Source: Rhodospirillaceae bacterium
GTDB lineage: Bacteria; Pseudomonadota; Alphaproteobacteria; SP197
Reading direction: 5' to 3'
Assembly (NCBI GenBank): GCA_018700655.1
Contig: JABIUG010000239.1
Span: 1 to 15,902 of the forward strand
Length of the DNA stretch: 15,902 nucleotides
In this document: positions 7,597-15,720 of the stretch, piece after piece
Layout of the letters: every line of letters starts with the position of its first letter
Numbering within the stretch: the first letter of the stretch is position 1
Made by a program: the position numbers and the translations under genes
The notes under the pieces: generated by a model
What the model was told of the DNA's origin: nothing
What the model saw: only the letters and a program-made list of their open reading frames with translations
Database searches by the model: none

Positions 7597-7751
7597 TCGA
7601 TCATCATGCCGTCGCGTAGGGCGGTCATGGGTACGATCGTGCCTTTGGTTAGTGCGGTAGAGGGGGTCACGGTGATCCTTTCTTGTGCGGCATAGGGGCC
7701 GCGACTTGCCGATCAGTGTCAATCATGATTCAATAGCGATGCATGAAATCC

Positions 7752-7780
7752 ATTACTTTCAAGGGCATAGCGCCTATAAT
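7752..7780 (+). promoter_or_regulatory. Promoter for the amidase gene (exact TATAAT)
   Basis: A consensus -10 box TATAAT at 7775-7780 is placed 35 bp before the amidase ATG, giving a leader of about 30 nt. The -35 region is poor: ATTACT at 7752-7757 gives 17-bp spacing, or TTACTT at 7753-7758 gives 16 bp. A weak -35 with a perfect -10 could mean an activator is needed, but that is inference. The minus-strand TTGAAA (7762-7757) overlaps this promoter. Confidence 0.55.
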
Positions 7781-7815
7781 GAAAGCAACGGCTGAACGGG
7801 TAAGGCTATCATAGT

Positions 7816-9054
7816 ATGACGTTCCCACGCGCGACAACCATCAGTTCACGGCCGAAGGTGAGAATTCTTCTCGCTCTTGTCCTGGTGATGGCGTCCTGCG
7901 TCCTGTTTTCGAACGCTCCGGCGCAGGCCGACACACCGGAAGTGACGGGCGTTCGTGCGGGTATAAATGGTGAAGCCACACGTTTCGTTCTGGAACTATC
8001 GGAGGCGGTCGACTTCGAGGTCTTCACGCTCGACAACCCCGATCGCGTGGTGGTCGATCTGGAGACCGTCGACTGGAGCCTGCCGGCAGACAACCACCGG
8101 CTCGACACCGGCACGATCACGAGCTTGCGGTATGGTGACTTCGATGCGGAACGCTCGCGCATCGTGCTTGATGTATTGGGACCTGTGGTGGTGCGTGCCG
8201 CCTTCCTGCTCGAGCCGTCATCTGGGTTCGGTTATCGCTTTGTGCTTGATCTGGAGCCACGCGCGCCAGACGAGGTGGTCGAGGCGAGCCTGGCCGACCC
8301 GGCAACTGTGATCGATGCGATCGTTTGGGACGGCCCTCCGCTGCCTGCGATCAAGCCCGAGCCGACCGTCTACATCATCGCAATCGACGCCGGGCATGGT
8401 GGCGTCGATCCGGGCGCCATCGGCGCCAGCGGCACCTTCGAAAAGCAGGTGACGCTGATTGCAGCGCAGGATTTGAAACGTCTCCTGGAAGCAACCGGAA
8501 ACTATCATGTCGTGTTGACCCGGGACGACGACGAATTCCTGCGTCTGTCCGATCGGGTCACGCTGGCACGTGCGGCCGAGGCAGATCTGTTCATCTCGAT
8601 CCATGCGGACTCGATTGATGATCCCAGTGTGCGCGGCGCCGGGGTCTACACTCTCTCGGAGACGGCATCGGACAAGGAAGCCGAAGCGCTCGCCAGCCAG
8701 GAGAACAAGGCCGACCTCATCGAGGGCGTCGATTTCATCAACATCGCCTACGACCCGGTGACAACGAATATCCTGATCGACCTGGCACAGCGCGGGACGA
8801 CCAATGCATCGTCGGAATTTGCCGAACTGCTGACCGATGAACTCAACGATACGGTGACGATCCGCGGCAATGCTCATCGCTTCGCCGGCTTCCGTGTGTT
8901 GAAGGCGCCCGATGTACCATCGATCCTGCTCGAGATGGGCTACATGTCGAATCCGCAGGAAGAGCGCAACATGTTGGATGCCGCCTATCGCGAGCGCTTC
9001 ATGGGTGCTGTCGTTGATGCGGTCGACGCGTTTTTTGCGACCCGCGCGCCCTGA
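7816..9054 (+). CDS. N-acetylmuramoyl-L-alanine amidase, AMIN plus Amidase_3 domains
   Basis: A periplasmic AmiC-like zinc amidase that cuts the bond between MurNAc and the stem peptide, used for daughter-cell separation; 412 aa. A signal peptide spans about residues 1-38 (basic start, hydrophobic LLALVLVMASCVLF, then APAQA). An AMIN domain at about 42-148 (beta-rich, DNPDRVVVDL motif) targets such enzymes to peptidoglycan at the septum. The Amidase_3 domain runs from about 185 to 408. Its zinc ligands are His194 (DAGHGG), Glu209 (TFEKQ) and His263 (SIHAD), and the catalytic Glu is Glu373 (LLEMGYMSN). The region around 285-345 matches the helical insertion that blocks the active site in AmiA/B/C-type enzymes until an EnvC/NlpD-like activator binds; that function is inferred here. 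AAGG at 7802-7805 is a distant ribosome site. PBP1A follows after 117 bp. Confidence 0.95.
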   Translation: MTFPRATTISSRPKVRILLALVLVMASCVLFSNAPAQADTPEVTGVRAGINGEATRFVLELSEAVDFEVFTLDNPDRVVVDLETVDWSLPADNHRLDTGTITSLRYGDFDAERSRIVLDVLGPVVVRAAFLLEPSSGFGYRFVLDLEPRAPDEVVEASLADPATVIDAIVWDGPPLPAIKPEPTVYIIAIDAGHGGVDPGAIGASGTFEKQVTLIAAQDLKRLLEATGNYHVVLTRDDDEFLRLSDRVTLARAAEADLFISIHADSIDDPSVRGAGVYTLSETASDKEAEALASQENKADLIEGVDFINIAYDPVTTNILIDLAQRGTTNASSEFAELLTDELNDTVTIRGNAHRFAGFRVLKAPDVPSILLEMGYMSNPQEERNMLDAAYRERFMGAVVDAVDAFFATRAP

Positions 9055-9157
9055 CGTCGGCTGAGGGCTGGTTGGACGTGTCACTTCTGCGCCACATTGG
9101 ATGCGTAGAGAAAACCCCGGACGTCATGCTAAGAGGGCGTCACGACAGCGGGCGGAC

Positions 9158-9174
9158 GAAGGACAGACACCTTG
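9158..9174 (+). promoter_or_regulatory. Ribosome-binding site that fixes the TTG start of PBP1A
   Basis: GAAGGA (9158-9163) is followed after 8 nt by TTG (9172-9174). No in-frame ATG occurs before residue 54, which lies beyond the membrane anchor. The strong Shine-Dalgarno sequence at ideal spacing therefore supports the rare TTG codon as the true start. Confidence 0.85.
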
Positions 9175-11643
9175 GCGAAAACGACTGAAGCCAAGCCGAA
9201 GAAAAAACGGCGCTGGGTGCTGCGCATCCTGCTGGTCCTGATCGCCCTTGGATTCCTGGGCGCGATCGCGGCCGGTGGTGTGGTGGTTTATGCGTTTTAT
9301 CACTACGGCACCGACTTGCCCGACCATCGCATGCTGGCCGATTACGAACCGCCGGTGGCGACACGCATCTACGCCGGCGATGGTAGCCTGATGGCGGAGT
9401 TTGCCGTCGAGAACCGTGTCTTCGTCCCGATCGAGGCGATTCCAGCCGTGGTGCGCAATGCGTTCATCGCCGCCGAGGATCAAAATTTCTATGAGCATCG
9501 CGGGGTCGACCCGATTGGCATCATGCGGGCCGCGATTACGAACTTGCAGGCTCTGGGGGCAGGCCGGCGGCTTCAGGGTGCCTCGACGATCACGCAACAG
9601 GTCGCCAAGAATTTTCTGCTGACCAACGAAGTCTCATACGAACGCAAGATCAAGGAAGCGATCCTGGCGTTCCGGATCGAGGATGCGCTGAGCAAGGACC
9701 GCATTCTCGAGCTTTACCTCAATGAGATCTATCTCGGTTTTGGTTCCTATGGGGTGGCGGCTGCCGCGCTCAACTATTTCAACAAACCGCTTGATGAAGT
9801 CACCCTTGCCGAGGCTGCCTATCTCGCTGCGTTGCCCAAGGCGCCCAACAACTATCACCCGGTGAACAAGACCGAGAATGCGATCGAGCGGCGTAACTGG
9901 GTCATCGTGCGCATGGTCGAAGAAGGTTATGCCGCAACCGAAGAAGCGCTGATCGCACAGAACCAAACCCTGGGTGTCGACCTGACCGGCGCGCGCGAGC
10001 CGGTCGTTGCGGCATACGCGACCGAGGAAATCCGGCGCGAGATCGCCGAGCTCTACGGCAGCGATGCGCTCTATGAAGGTGGTCTTTATGTTCGCTCCAC
10101 GATCGATCCGACGCTGCAGGATGCCGCCCGCCGCGCCTTGCGCGCGGGTCTTTCAGCCTATGACCGTCGACATGGTTGGCGTGGACCCTTGGCATCGATG
10201 GTGCTGGACGCCGACTGGGCCCAGAACCTCGCCAGCCTGATCCTGCCGGAAGATCTGGCGCCCTGGCGCATCGCCGCGGTGCTCGGCATGAACGAGGATG
10301 CTGTCGTGATCGGTTTCTCCGATGGCGTCAACGGGTTGATCCTGCTGGAAGACATGACCTGGGCTCGCGCACAGCTAGAGGATGGCGGCCTGGGTGGATC
10401 GGTCGGGAGGCCCTCCGATGCGCTCGCTGTCGGTGATGTCATTCTGGTCGAACAACTGGCCGAGGACGAAGAGCGCGATGTGCCTGAAGGCGCACCAATC
10501 TATGCCTTGCGTCAGTTCCCGGATGTCTCGGGCGGGATCATCGCGATGGACCCGCACACCGGGCGTATCCTGGCGATGGAGGGCGGTTTCAGCTTCGACG
10601 ACAGCGAGTTCAACCGGGCGACCCAGGCGATGCGCCAGCCGGGTTCGGCGTTCAAGCCGTTCGTCTATCTGGCAGCACTTGATCACGGCTTTACGCCCGC
10701 GACCCTGATCGAGGATGCGCCGTTTGTTTATGACCCTGGCGAAGGCCAGGACATTTGGAAACCGGCGAACTATTCGGAAGTCTTCTATGGCCCGACGCCG
10801 TTGCGTATCGGGATCGAGAAATCGCGTAACCTGATGACGGTGCGCCTGGCCAACATCGTCGGTCCCCAGGTCGTGGCTGACTATGCCGCGATTTTTGGTG
10901 TGCTCGATGAAGGCCTGCCGTTTTATCTGCCGATGGCGCTTGGTGCTGCCGAGACAACTCTGCTGCGCATGACGACCGGCTATGCGATGATCGTGAACGG
11001 CGGAAAACGGATTGAGCCGGCCCTGATTGAACGCATTCAGGACCGTGACGGCATGACTATCTGGCGTCGCGACGAACGCCTCTGTGACGCCTGCGACAGC
11101 GATGCCTGGAACGATGCGATGGAGGTTCCGCTGCTGCCGGATCTGCGCGAACAGGTCGTCGAGCCCCAGACCGCCTATCAGATTGTTCACATTATGGAAG
11201 GTGTCGTGCAGCGGGGCACCGGGGTGCGCCTGCGCGAACTGGCCCGGCCCCTGGCGGGCAAGACAGGCACGACCAATGATAACCGCGACGCCTGGTTCAT
11301 GGGGTTCTCGCCCGATCTGGCGGTTGGCGTTTACGTCGGGTTCGATCAACCCGAGACCCTGGGCAAACGTGAAACCGGTTCTTCGGTTGCCATCCCGGTC
11401 TGGAAGGCCTTCATAACCGAAGCGCTGGAACACGAGCCGATCATTCCGTTCCGAATTCCGCCTGACATTCGCCTGGTCAGGATCGATGGTGATCGAGGCC
11501 TGCTGCCGGGTGCGGTGACCGAACGGATCATCACCGAAGCTTTCCGCCCGGGAACCGAACCGACCGAAACCGCCGACAGCTACGTGATCTCGGCCGATGA
11601 TGTGATCGATGGTTCGGACGTTTCGATCTCCGAAGTATACTGA
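9172..11643 (+). CDS. mrcA: Penicillin-binding protein 1A, bifunctional glycosyltransferase/transpeptidase
   Basis: A class A PBP of 823 aa that polymerises lipid II and cross-links stem peptides on the outer face of the inner membrane. It starts with TTG. A short basic tail (KPKKKRR) precedes one membrane anchor (about 16-43). The GT51 glycosyltransferase domain covers about 70-240, with catalytic Glu102 in AAEDQNFYEHRG and the GASTITQQVAKN motif (136-147). A linker/OB-like domain follows at about 310-445. The transpeptidase domain carries Ser492-x-x-Lys495 (GSAFKPF), SRN at 551-553 and KTGT at 697-700. All motifs needed for both activities are present. The C-terminal tail after about 790 is Ser/Thr/Asp-rich and probably disordered. 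It lies 117 bp after the amidase and about 100 bp before prfB, all on one strand. The gap before it has no clear terminator, so read-through from the amidase is likely. Also called ponA in some genomes. Confidence 0.96.
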   Translation: MAKTTEAKPKKKRRWVLRILLVLIALGFLGAIAAGGVVVYAFYHYGTDLPDHRMLADYEPPVATRIYAGDGSLMAEFAVENRVFVPIEAIPAVVRNAFIAAEDQNFYEHRGVDPIGIMRAAITNLQALGAGRRLQGASTITQQVAKNFLLTNEVSYERKIKEAILAFRIEDALSKDRILELYLNEIYLGFGSYGVAAAALNYFNKPLDEVTLAEAAYLAALPKAPNNYHPVNKTENAIERRNWVIVRMVEEGYAATEEALIAQNQTLGVDLTGAREPVVAAYATEEIRREIAELYGSDALYEGGLYVRSTIDPTLQDAARRALRAGLSAYDRRHGWRGPLASMVLDADWAQNLASLILPEDLAPWRIAAVLGMNEDAVVIGFSDGVNGLILLEDMTWARAQLEDGGLGGSVGRPSDALAVGDVILVEQLAEDEERDVPEGAPIYALRQFPDVSGGIIAMDPHTGRILAMEGGFSFDDSEFNRATQAMRQPGSAFKPFVYLAALDHGFTPATLIEDAPFVYDPGEGQDIWKPANYSEVFYGPTPLRIGIEKSRNLMTVRLANIVGPQVVADYAAIFGVLDEGLPFYLPMALGAAETTLLRMTTGYAMIVNGGKRIEPALIERIQDRDGMTIWRRDERLCDACDSDAWNDAMEVPLLPDLREQVVEPQTAYQIVHIMEGVVQRGTGVRLRELARPLAGKTGTTNDNRDAWFMGFSPDLAVGVYVGFDQPETLGKRETGSSVAIPVWKAFITEALEHEPIIPFRIPPDIRLVRIDGDRGLLPGAVTERIITEAFRPGTEPTETADSYVISADDVIDGSDVSISEVY

Positions 11644-11739
11644 CCTCCAGAGTTGTGATTCCTGCTCTAATTTTCGCTGAAGGTTGACGCCGGACGCTGC
11701 TGCGGCCAGTTTCTGGCGCCCTCAGACATGGAGTTGTTG

Positions 11740-12865
11740 ATGCGTTCAGAGATGGCCGACCTCAAAGATACGATCGAAGCTGGTCTCCTCCTTGTCCGGA
11801 GGCATCTTTGACTGGGATAACGCAGTCATAAGGCTCGACGAGGTCGAGCACCTCGCACAGGACCCCGATCTCTGGAACCGGCCCGAAAAAGCACAGACCC
11901 TGATGCGCGAACGTACGCAGCTCACGTCTGCGATCGAAGGTGTGCGCAAGCTCGAGACGGAACTTTCCGACAGCATTGAACTGGCCGAACTCGCAGAACT
12001 TGAAGGCGAGGATGAGCTGGTCGACGACGCGGTTGCTACGCTGCAGAAACTTGCGACCCTGGTCGAGAAGATGAGGATCGAAAGCCTGCTTTCGGGAGAG
12101 GCTGACAGTAACGACTGTTTTCTGGAGGTCCACGCCGGCGCCGGTGGCACGGAGAGCCAGGATTGGGCCCAGATGCTCCTTCGCATGTACACGCGCTGGG
12201 CTGACAGGCGCGGCTACAAGGTCGAGGAAATGGAAGAGAGTCCGGGCGAAGAGGCCGGGATCAAATCGGCCACGGTCAAAATCAGCGGGCTCAATGCCTA
12301 TGGCTGGAGCAAGACCGAGACCGGCGTCCATCGCCTCGTCCGGATATCACCGTATGATTCGCAGGCGCGGCGGCATACCAGCTTTGCCAGCGTCGGGGTT
12401 TCTCCGGTTGTCGATGACAGCATGGATGTCGAACTCGAGGACAAGGACATCCGGGTTGATACCTATCGTGCGTCGGGTGCGGGCGGTCAGCACGTCAACA
12501 AGACCGACAGCGCGATCCGCATGACACATATTCCCACCGGCATCGCCGTGCAGTGTCAGAACAGCCGCTCGCAGCACCGCAACCGTGCCGAGGCGCTGAC
12601 CATGCTGAAATCGCGTCTCTATGAACGCGAGTTGCGCATGCGCGAGGAACAGGCCCAGGCAGAGAACGCCGAAAAGAGCGACATCGGTTGGGGGCACCAG
12701 ATCCGGTCTTATGTTCTGCAACCCTATCGGATGGTCAAAGACCTGCGTACCGAGTTCGAGACCAGCAACACCGATGCCGTGCTCGATGGCGATATCGATG
12801 CTTTCATCAGTGCGGCACTGGCCCACAGAATTGGCGGTGATGAAGATCAGGCCGAGGCTTCGTGA
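11740..12865 (+). CDS. prfB: Peptide chain release factor 2, made by +1 programmed frameshift
   Basis: Class I release factor that ends translation at UGA and UAA. The gene is in two frames. Codons 1-23 run from ATG 11740 (GGAG at 11730-11733, 6 nt away) to CTT at 11806-11808, followed by in-frame TGA (11809-11811). A +1 shift then reads GAC at 11810 and continues to the TGA at 12863-12865, giving 374 aa. The joined sequence VRRHLDWDNAVIRLDEV matches the RF2 N-terminal domain across the shift. Landmarks are HAGAGGTES (131-139), the stop-codon reading tripeptide as SPY rather than SPF (203-205) followed by RRHTSFAS, and GGQ (248-250), which triggers peptidyl-tRNA hydrolysis. The in-frame UGA is read by RF2 itself, so low RF2 favours the shift and raises synthesis. 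Annotating only the long frame from 11792 would lose the N-terminus. Confidence 0.96.
11797..11812 (+). promoter_or_regulatory. prfB +1 programmed frameshift signal
   Basis: CGGAGG (11797-11802), an internal Shine-Dalgarno-like sequence, is followed after exactly 3 nt by the slippery CTT and then TGA C (11806-11812). The spacing and the CTT-TGA-C core are those of the E. coli prfB recoding site, where the strained SD:anti-SD pairing pushes peptidyl-tRNA-Leu forward by one base. Confidence 0.95.
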
Positions 12866-12876
12866 CCGGTGTCACG
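12861..12876 (+). other. Hairpin at the prfB stop codon
   Basis: CGTGAC (12861-12866) and GTCACG (12871-12876) form a 6-bp stem with a 4-nt loop, and the prfB TGA sits in the left arm. No T-run follows, so it is not a standard intrinsic terminator. It could stabilise the mRNA 3' end or be chance. The spacer up to the transporter start (12866-13008) shows no other clear signal. Confidence 0.35.
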
Positions 12877-13008
12877 AGGATAGTCTTGCGCGCCGTCCCA
12901 GCCTTGCTTTATCGTGCCGCATCGTTCATGCGATGACCGTTAGTCGTTGACGGGGGCGTCGTGGCTGGGATCCCATCTTGTGGGTCGGCTAGGGAATGGG
13001 GAGGCAGC

Positions 13009-14268
13009 ATGACTGCACATTCACATGCGCGCCGCACGGCGCTTGCCGGTGTTATTGGCAACGTACTCGAGTGGTACGACTTCGCGGTCTATGGCTTTTT
13101 TGCCGTAACGATCGGCAAACATTTCTTTCCCACTGACGACCCGGCCGTATCGGTTGTGCTCTCGTTTGGCGTGTTTGCGGTCGGTTTCCTGGCGCGTCCG
13201 GTCGGAGCGCTGATCTTCGGTCACCTGGGCGATGTCATCGGCCGCCGTCGTGTCCTGATGATCTCGATCCTGATGATGGCGATACCGACGTTCCTGATCG
13301 GTGTCATGCCGACCTACGACACGCTTGGCGTGTTTGCGCCGATCATTCTGATTCTCCTAAGACTGGCGCAGGGCGCTTCGGTCGGTGGCGAGCTGACGGG
13401 CTCCGTTACCTTCATGCTCGAGGAGATGTCGGACAAAAAGACTCGTGGCCTTGCCGGAAGCTGGTCGTTCTCGGGCGCAGTCGCCGGCGTGTTGTTGGGT
13501 TCGGCGGTCGGCACCCTGGTCGTATCGGTGCTCGATGCTGATCAGGTTGCTGCCTGGGGCTGGCGCCTTCCTTTCCTGGCCGGCGTGGTGATTGCGATCT
13601 GCGGCTTTATGTTGCGCCGTGGTCTGGAGCACGAGAAACCGCCGGCCGCAGCAGAGGGCCGCAGTCCGATCCCGTTGTTTGATGCTCTTCGTGAACATCC
13701 CCGCGACATGTTGTGCGCCGTAGGCATTACCGCATTCACTGCCACCGGCTTCTATCTGATGTTCGTCTACATCACGACTTACCTCACCGGCGTTGTCGGT
13801 GAAACAGAAGCATTCGCGTTCGAAATGAACACGATCAACATGATGATCCTTGTCGTGATGATCCCGGTATGGGGCTGGCTCAGCGGAAAAATCGGCATTC
13901 AGAAGGTGTTGGTCGGTTCGTCGCTGGTGGGGATCGTGGCATCCATACCCTTGTTCACGTTGATGGATCACCAGCATCACATCATGGAGTTTCTTGGACA
14001 GTTCGGCATGGTGATGATCATCGCGCCGTTCCAGTCCTGTTTTGCGACGCGGATGGCGTTCCTGTTTCCGAAAGATTTGCGCATGAGCGCATTTTCCGTC
14101 ACCTACAATATTGGTCTGGCGGTCTTTGGCGGTGCAGCCCCCGCTGCTGCGGCCTACCTGATCGAACAGCAGGTCGGCGGATTGTCGCCTGCCTATTTGC
14201 TGACAGGCGCTGCCGTGATCTCTTTCATTTCGTTGCTCGCAGCACGTCGTGATGAACCTGCGACTTGA
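13009..14268 (+). CDS. MFS transporter, metabolite:H+ symporter (MHS) type
   Basis: An inner-membrane proton-coupled uptake carrier, 419 aa, about 12 predicted membrane helices. The MHS subfamily includes carriers for proline/betaine, alpha-ketoglutarate, shikimate and citrate; the substrate here cannot be told. Subfamily marks are the first-helix signature GNVLEWYDFAVYGFFA (17-32), the loop 2-3 motif GHLGDVIGRRRVL (71-83), and LRLAQGASVGGELTGS in helix 4. A polar central loop (about 205-225) joins the two six-helix halves. The ATG at 13009 is preferred because GGGGAGG (12998-13004) lies 4 nt before it; a GTG at 12961 would add 16 residues unlike family N-termini. A regulator gene starts just after or overlapping the stop, so the pair may be co-expressed. 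Confidence 0.88.
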   Translation: MTAHSHARRTALAGVIGNVLEWYDFAVYGFFAVTIGKHFFPTDDPAVSVVLSFGVFAVGFLARPVGALIFGHLGDVIGRRRVLMISILMMAIPTFLIGVMPTYDTLGVFAPIILILLRLAQGASVGGELTGSVTFMLEEMSDKKTRGLAGSWSFSGAVAGVLLGSAVGTLVVSVLDADQVAAWGWRLPFLAGVVIAICGFMLRRGLEHEKPPAAAEGRSPIPLFDALREHPRDMLCAVGITAFTATGFYLMFVYITTYLTGVVGETEAFAFEMNTINMMILVVMIPVWGWLSGKIGIQKVLVGSSLVGIVASIPLFTLMDHQHHIMEFLGQFGMVMIIAPFQSCFATRMAFLFPKDLRMSAFSVTYNIGLAVFGGAAPAAAAYLIEQQVGGLSPAYLLTGAAVISFISLLAARRDEPAT

Positions 14269-14299
14269 TCACATTGCAAGCGAGGGTCAAAATTCGACG

Positions 14300-14947
14300 A
14301 TGCCAACCGAACGCCGCGATTCGCAGGAGCACATCCTGTATCTGCTTAAGACCAAGGGACCGCTGACCGCGCAGTCCCTGGCTGATGCACTCGGCATCAC
14401 GGCGATGGGTGTGCGTCAACATCTTAAGCGACTGGCCGATGACGGTCTGGTCGCGCATCACGACGAGCATTCGGGCGTGGGCAGGCCTGCGCGGCACTGG
14501 TCACTCACTTCGCGAGGCAACGACCGTTTCCCTGACAGCCACGCCGACCTCACGGTCTCGTTGCTGGAAAGCGTCCGGCATGTGTTTGGCACCAAGGGAA
14601 TGGACAAGCTGATTGATGCGCGCACCCGCGAACAGACCAAGCTCTATCGTGACTGTGTCGATCGCCGCCATTCGATTGAAAAGCGCCTTACCGCACTGGC
14701 TGAGCAACGCAGTGCCGAAGGTTACATGGCCGAGTGGCAGCGCGAAGACGATGGTGCCTATCTGTTGGTCGAAAACCATTGCCCTGTCCGTGCTGCAGCA
14801 CAGTTCTGCCAGGGATTGTGCCGTTCTGAACTAGAGGTTTTTCGTGATGTTCTGGGCAAGGATGTCGAGGTCGAGCGGACTGACCACCTGCTTGCCGGCG
14901 CGCGGCGTTGTGCCTACCGGATCGTGTGGTTTTTCCAATCCGCGTAG
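14300..14947 (+). CDS. COG2345-type winged-helix transcriptional regulator with C-terminal cysteine cluster
   Basis: A DNA-binding protein of the group that includes cyanobacterial SufR, a [4Fe-4S]-sensing repressor; 215 aa from ATG 14300. The winged helix spans about residues 8-72 (ILYLLKTKGPLTAQSLADAL, then GVRQHLKRLADDGLV and a GVGRPARHWSLT wing). A helical middle follows. The C-terminal domain reads ENHCPVRAAAQFCQGLC with Cys161, Cys170, Cys174, and ends GARRCAYRI with Cys204. These are candidate cluster or metal ligands. As I recall, many relatives have another Cys where Arg164 stands here. GTG 14249 or ATG 14252 are alternative starts that would overlap the transporter gene. I chose 14300 because the extra residues are unlike the family, though its ribosome site (GAGGG, 14282-14286) is far. 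The 3' end overlaps the opposite gene by 34 nt. The regulated genes are unknown. Confidence 0.85.
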   Translation: MPTERRDSQEHILYLLKTKGPLTAQSLADALGITAMGVRQHLKRLADDGLVAHHDEHSGVGRPARHWSLTSRGNDRFPDSHADLTVSLLESVRHVFGTKGMDKLIDARTREQTKLYRDCVDRRHSIEKRLTALAEQRSAEGYMAEWQREDDGAYLLVENHCPVRAAAQFCQGLCRSELEVFRDVLGKDVEVERTDHLLAGARRCAYRIVWFFQSA

Positions 14948-15720
14948 TAGGATCGGTGCAGGTCGGCCTGTTCGCGGGCAGTGTTGTTGAACGGCGGTTT
15001 CAATGATCCCCTGAAGCGCTCGCGGACAAGAACTTTCCAAGTGCTCTCGGGATCGACCGAGCGTTCCTGACAGACATGGCGGAACCAGCGACTGCCTGCT
15101 GCAACGTGGCCGACTTCGTCGCGATAGATGATCTCCAGGATTGCCGCACTCTCCTCGTCACCGACGCCGCGCAGCCGCTCGATCATCGCCGGGGTGACAT
15201 CGAGACCACGTGCTTCCAGCACCAGGGGAACGATCGCGAGGCGCGCCAGAAGATCGTCGCTGGTTTCCTGTGAAGCCTGCCAAAGCGAATCGTGTGCCGG
15301 CAGGGCGCCGTAATCGGAGCCCAAAGTGACCAGACGGTCGCGTAACAACAAAAAGTGATGGGCTTCATCGTCACCTACTGAAATCCAGTCGTCATAAAAA
15401 GCGACCGGCTGGCCGGGGAACCGTGCAGCGATGTCCCAGGCAAGGTCGATGGCATTGAATTCGATATGGGCCAGGGCATGCAGCAAGGCGATGCGGCCCC
15501 GCTGCGAACCAAGCGCCCGCCTTCTCGGCATGGCGGAAGGCGGTTTCAGTTCGGGATGATCAGGACGGGCGGGACGGTCTGCCACGGGGCCGTGCACAAG
15601 TGCGGGCCTGTCGTGGCGCCATCGTGCGGCAGCACTGCGCGATGCGGCAGCCTTGTCCAGGGGGGCGGCTTGCTGCAGGACCGTGTCAGCGAGAGTAGCG
15701 AGGGTTAGGCCTTCCTTCAC
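14914..15720 (-). CDS. DUF455 family ferritin-like protein
   Basis: An uncharacterised conserved protein (COG2833/DUF455 type), 268 aa, predicted to be a four-helix di-iron protein. Candidate metal ligands follow the ferritin-like pattern: Glu87 in ALAHIEFNAIDLAWD, Glu119 and His122 in DDEAHHF, Glu169 in LEARGLDVTP, and Glu202 with His205 in YRDEVGHVAAG. No signal peptide is seen, so it is probably cytoplasmic. The start is GTG at 15720-15718, overlapping the upstream peroxiredoxin stop as GTGA (15720-15717); it has no good ribosome site, so it probably depends on coupled translation. The first 65 residues are Ala/Arg/Pro-rich and poorly defined. Its 3' end runs 34 nt into the convergent regulator gene. 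Pairing with a peroxide-reducing enzyme suggests an oxidative-stress or iron-linked oxygenase role, but the reaction is unknown. Confidence 0.88.
   Translation of the reverse strand: MKEGLTLATLADTVLQQAAPLDKAAASRSAAARWRHDRPALVHGPVADRPARPDHPELKPPSAMPRRRALGSQRGRIALLHALAHIEFNAIDLAWDIAARFPGQPVAFYDDWISVGDDEAHHFLLLRDRLVTLGSDYGALPAHDSLWQASQETSDDLLARLAIVPLVLEARGLDVTPAMIERLRGVGDEESAAILEIIYRDEVGHVAAGSRWFRHVCQERSVDPESTWKVLVRERFRGSLKPPFNNTAREQADLHRSYYADWKNHTIR

Larger units (their letters stand above)
7475..7815. other. 341-bp divergent intergenic region between rne and the amidase gene
   Basis: There is no convincing gene here beyond a possible leader ORF at its rne end. The right part is AT-richer than its surroundings and holds TATAAT for the amidase (7775-7780). 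On the minus strand it holds TTGAAA (7762-7757) and an exact TTGACA (7722-7717), both possible -35 boxes for rne, though neither has a good -10 at normal spacing. An 8-bp palindrome ATCATGAT lies in TCAATCATGATTCAA (7718-7732). The left 200 bp would be the rne 5' leader and contains hairpins at 7580-7596 and 7687-7702 (GCGGC/GCCGC). RNase E in several bacteria controls its own mRNA through the leader; whether that holds here is unknown. Confidence 0.6.

Noticed and set aside
10375..11433. 352-codon open frame on the minus strand opposite PBP1A
   Set aside because: Antisense of the transpeptidase domain, no recognisable motif, composition of a shadow frame.
12961..13008. GTG start for the transporter, adding 16 residues
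   Set aside because: The ATG at 13009 has GGGGAGG just upstream and gives the usual short N-terminus before the first helix.
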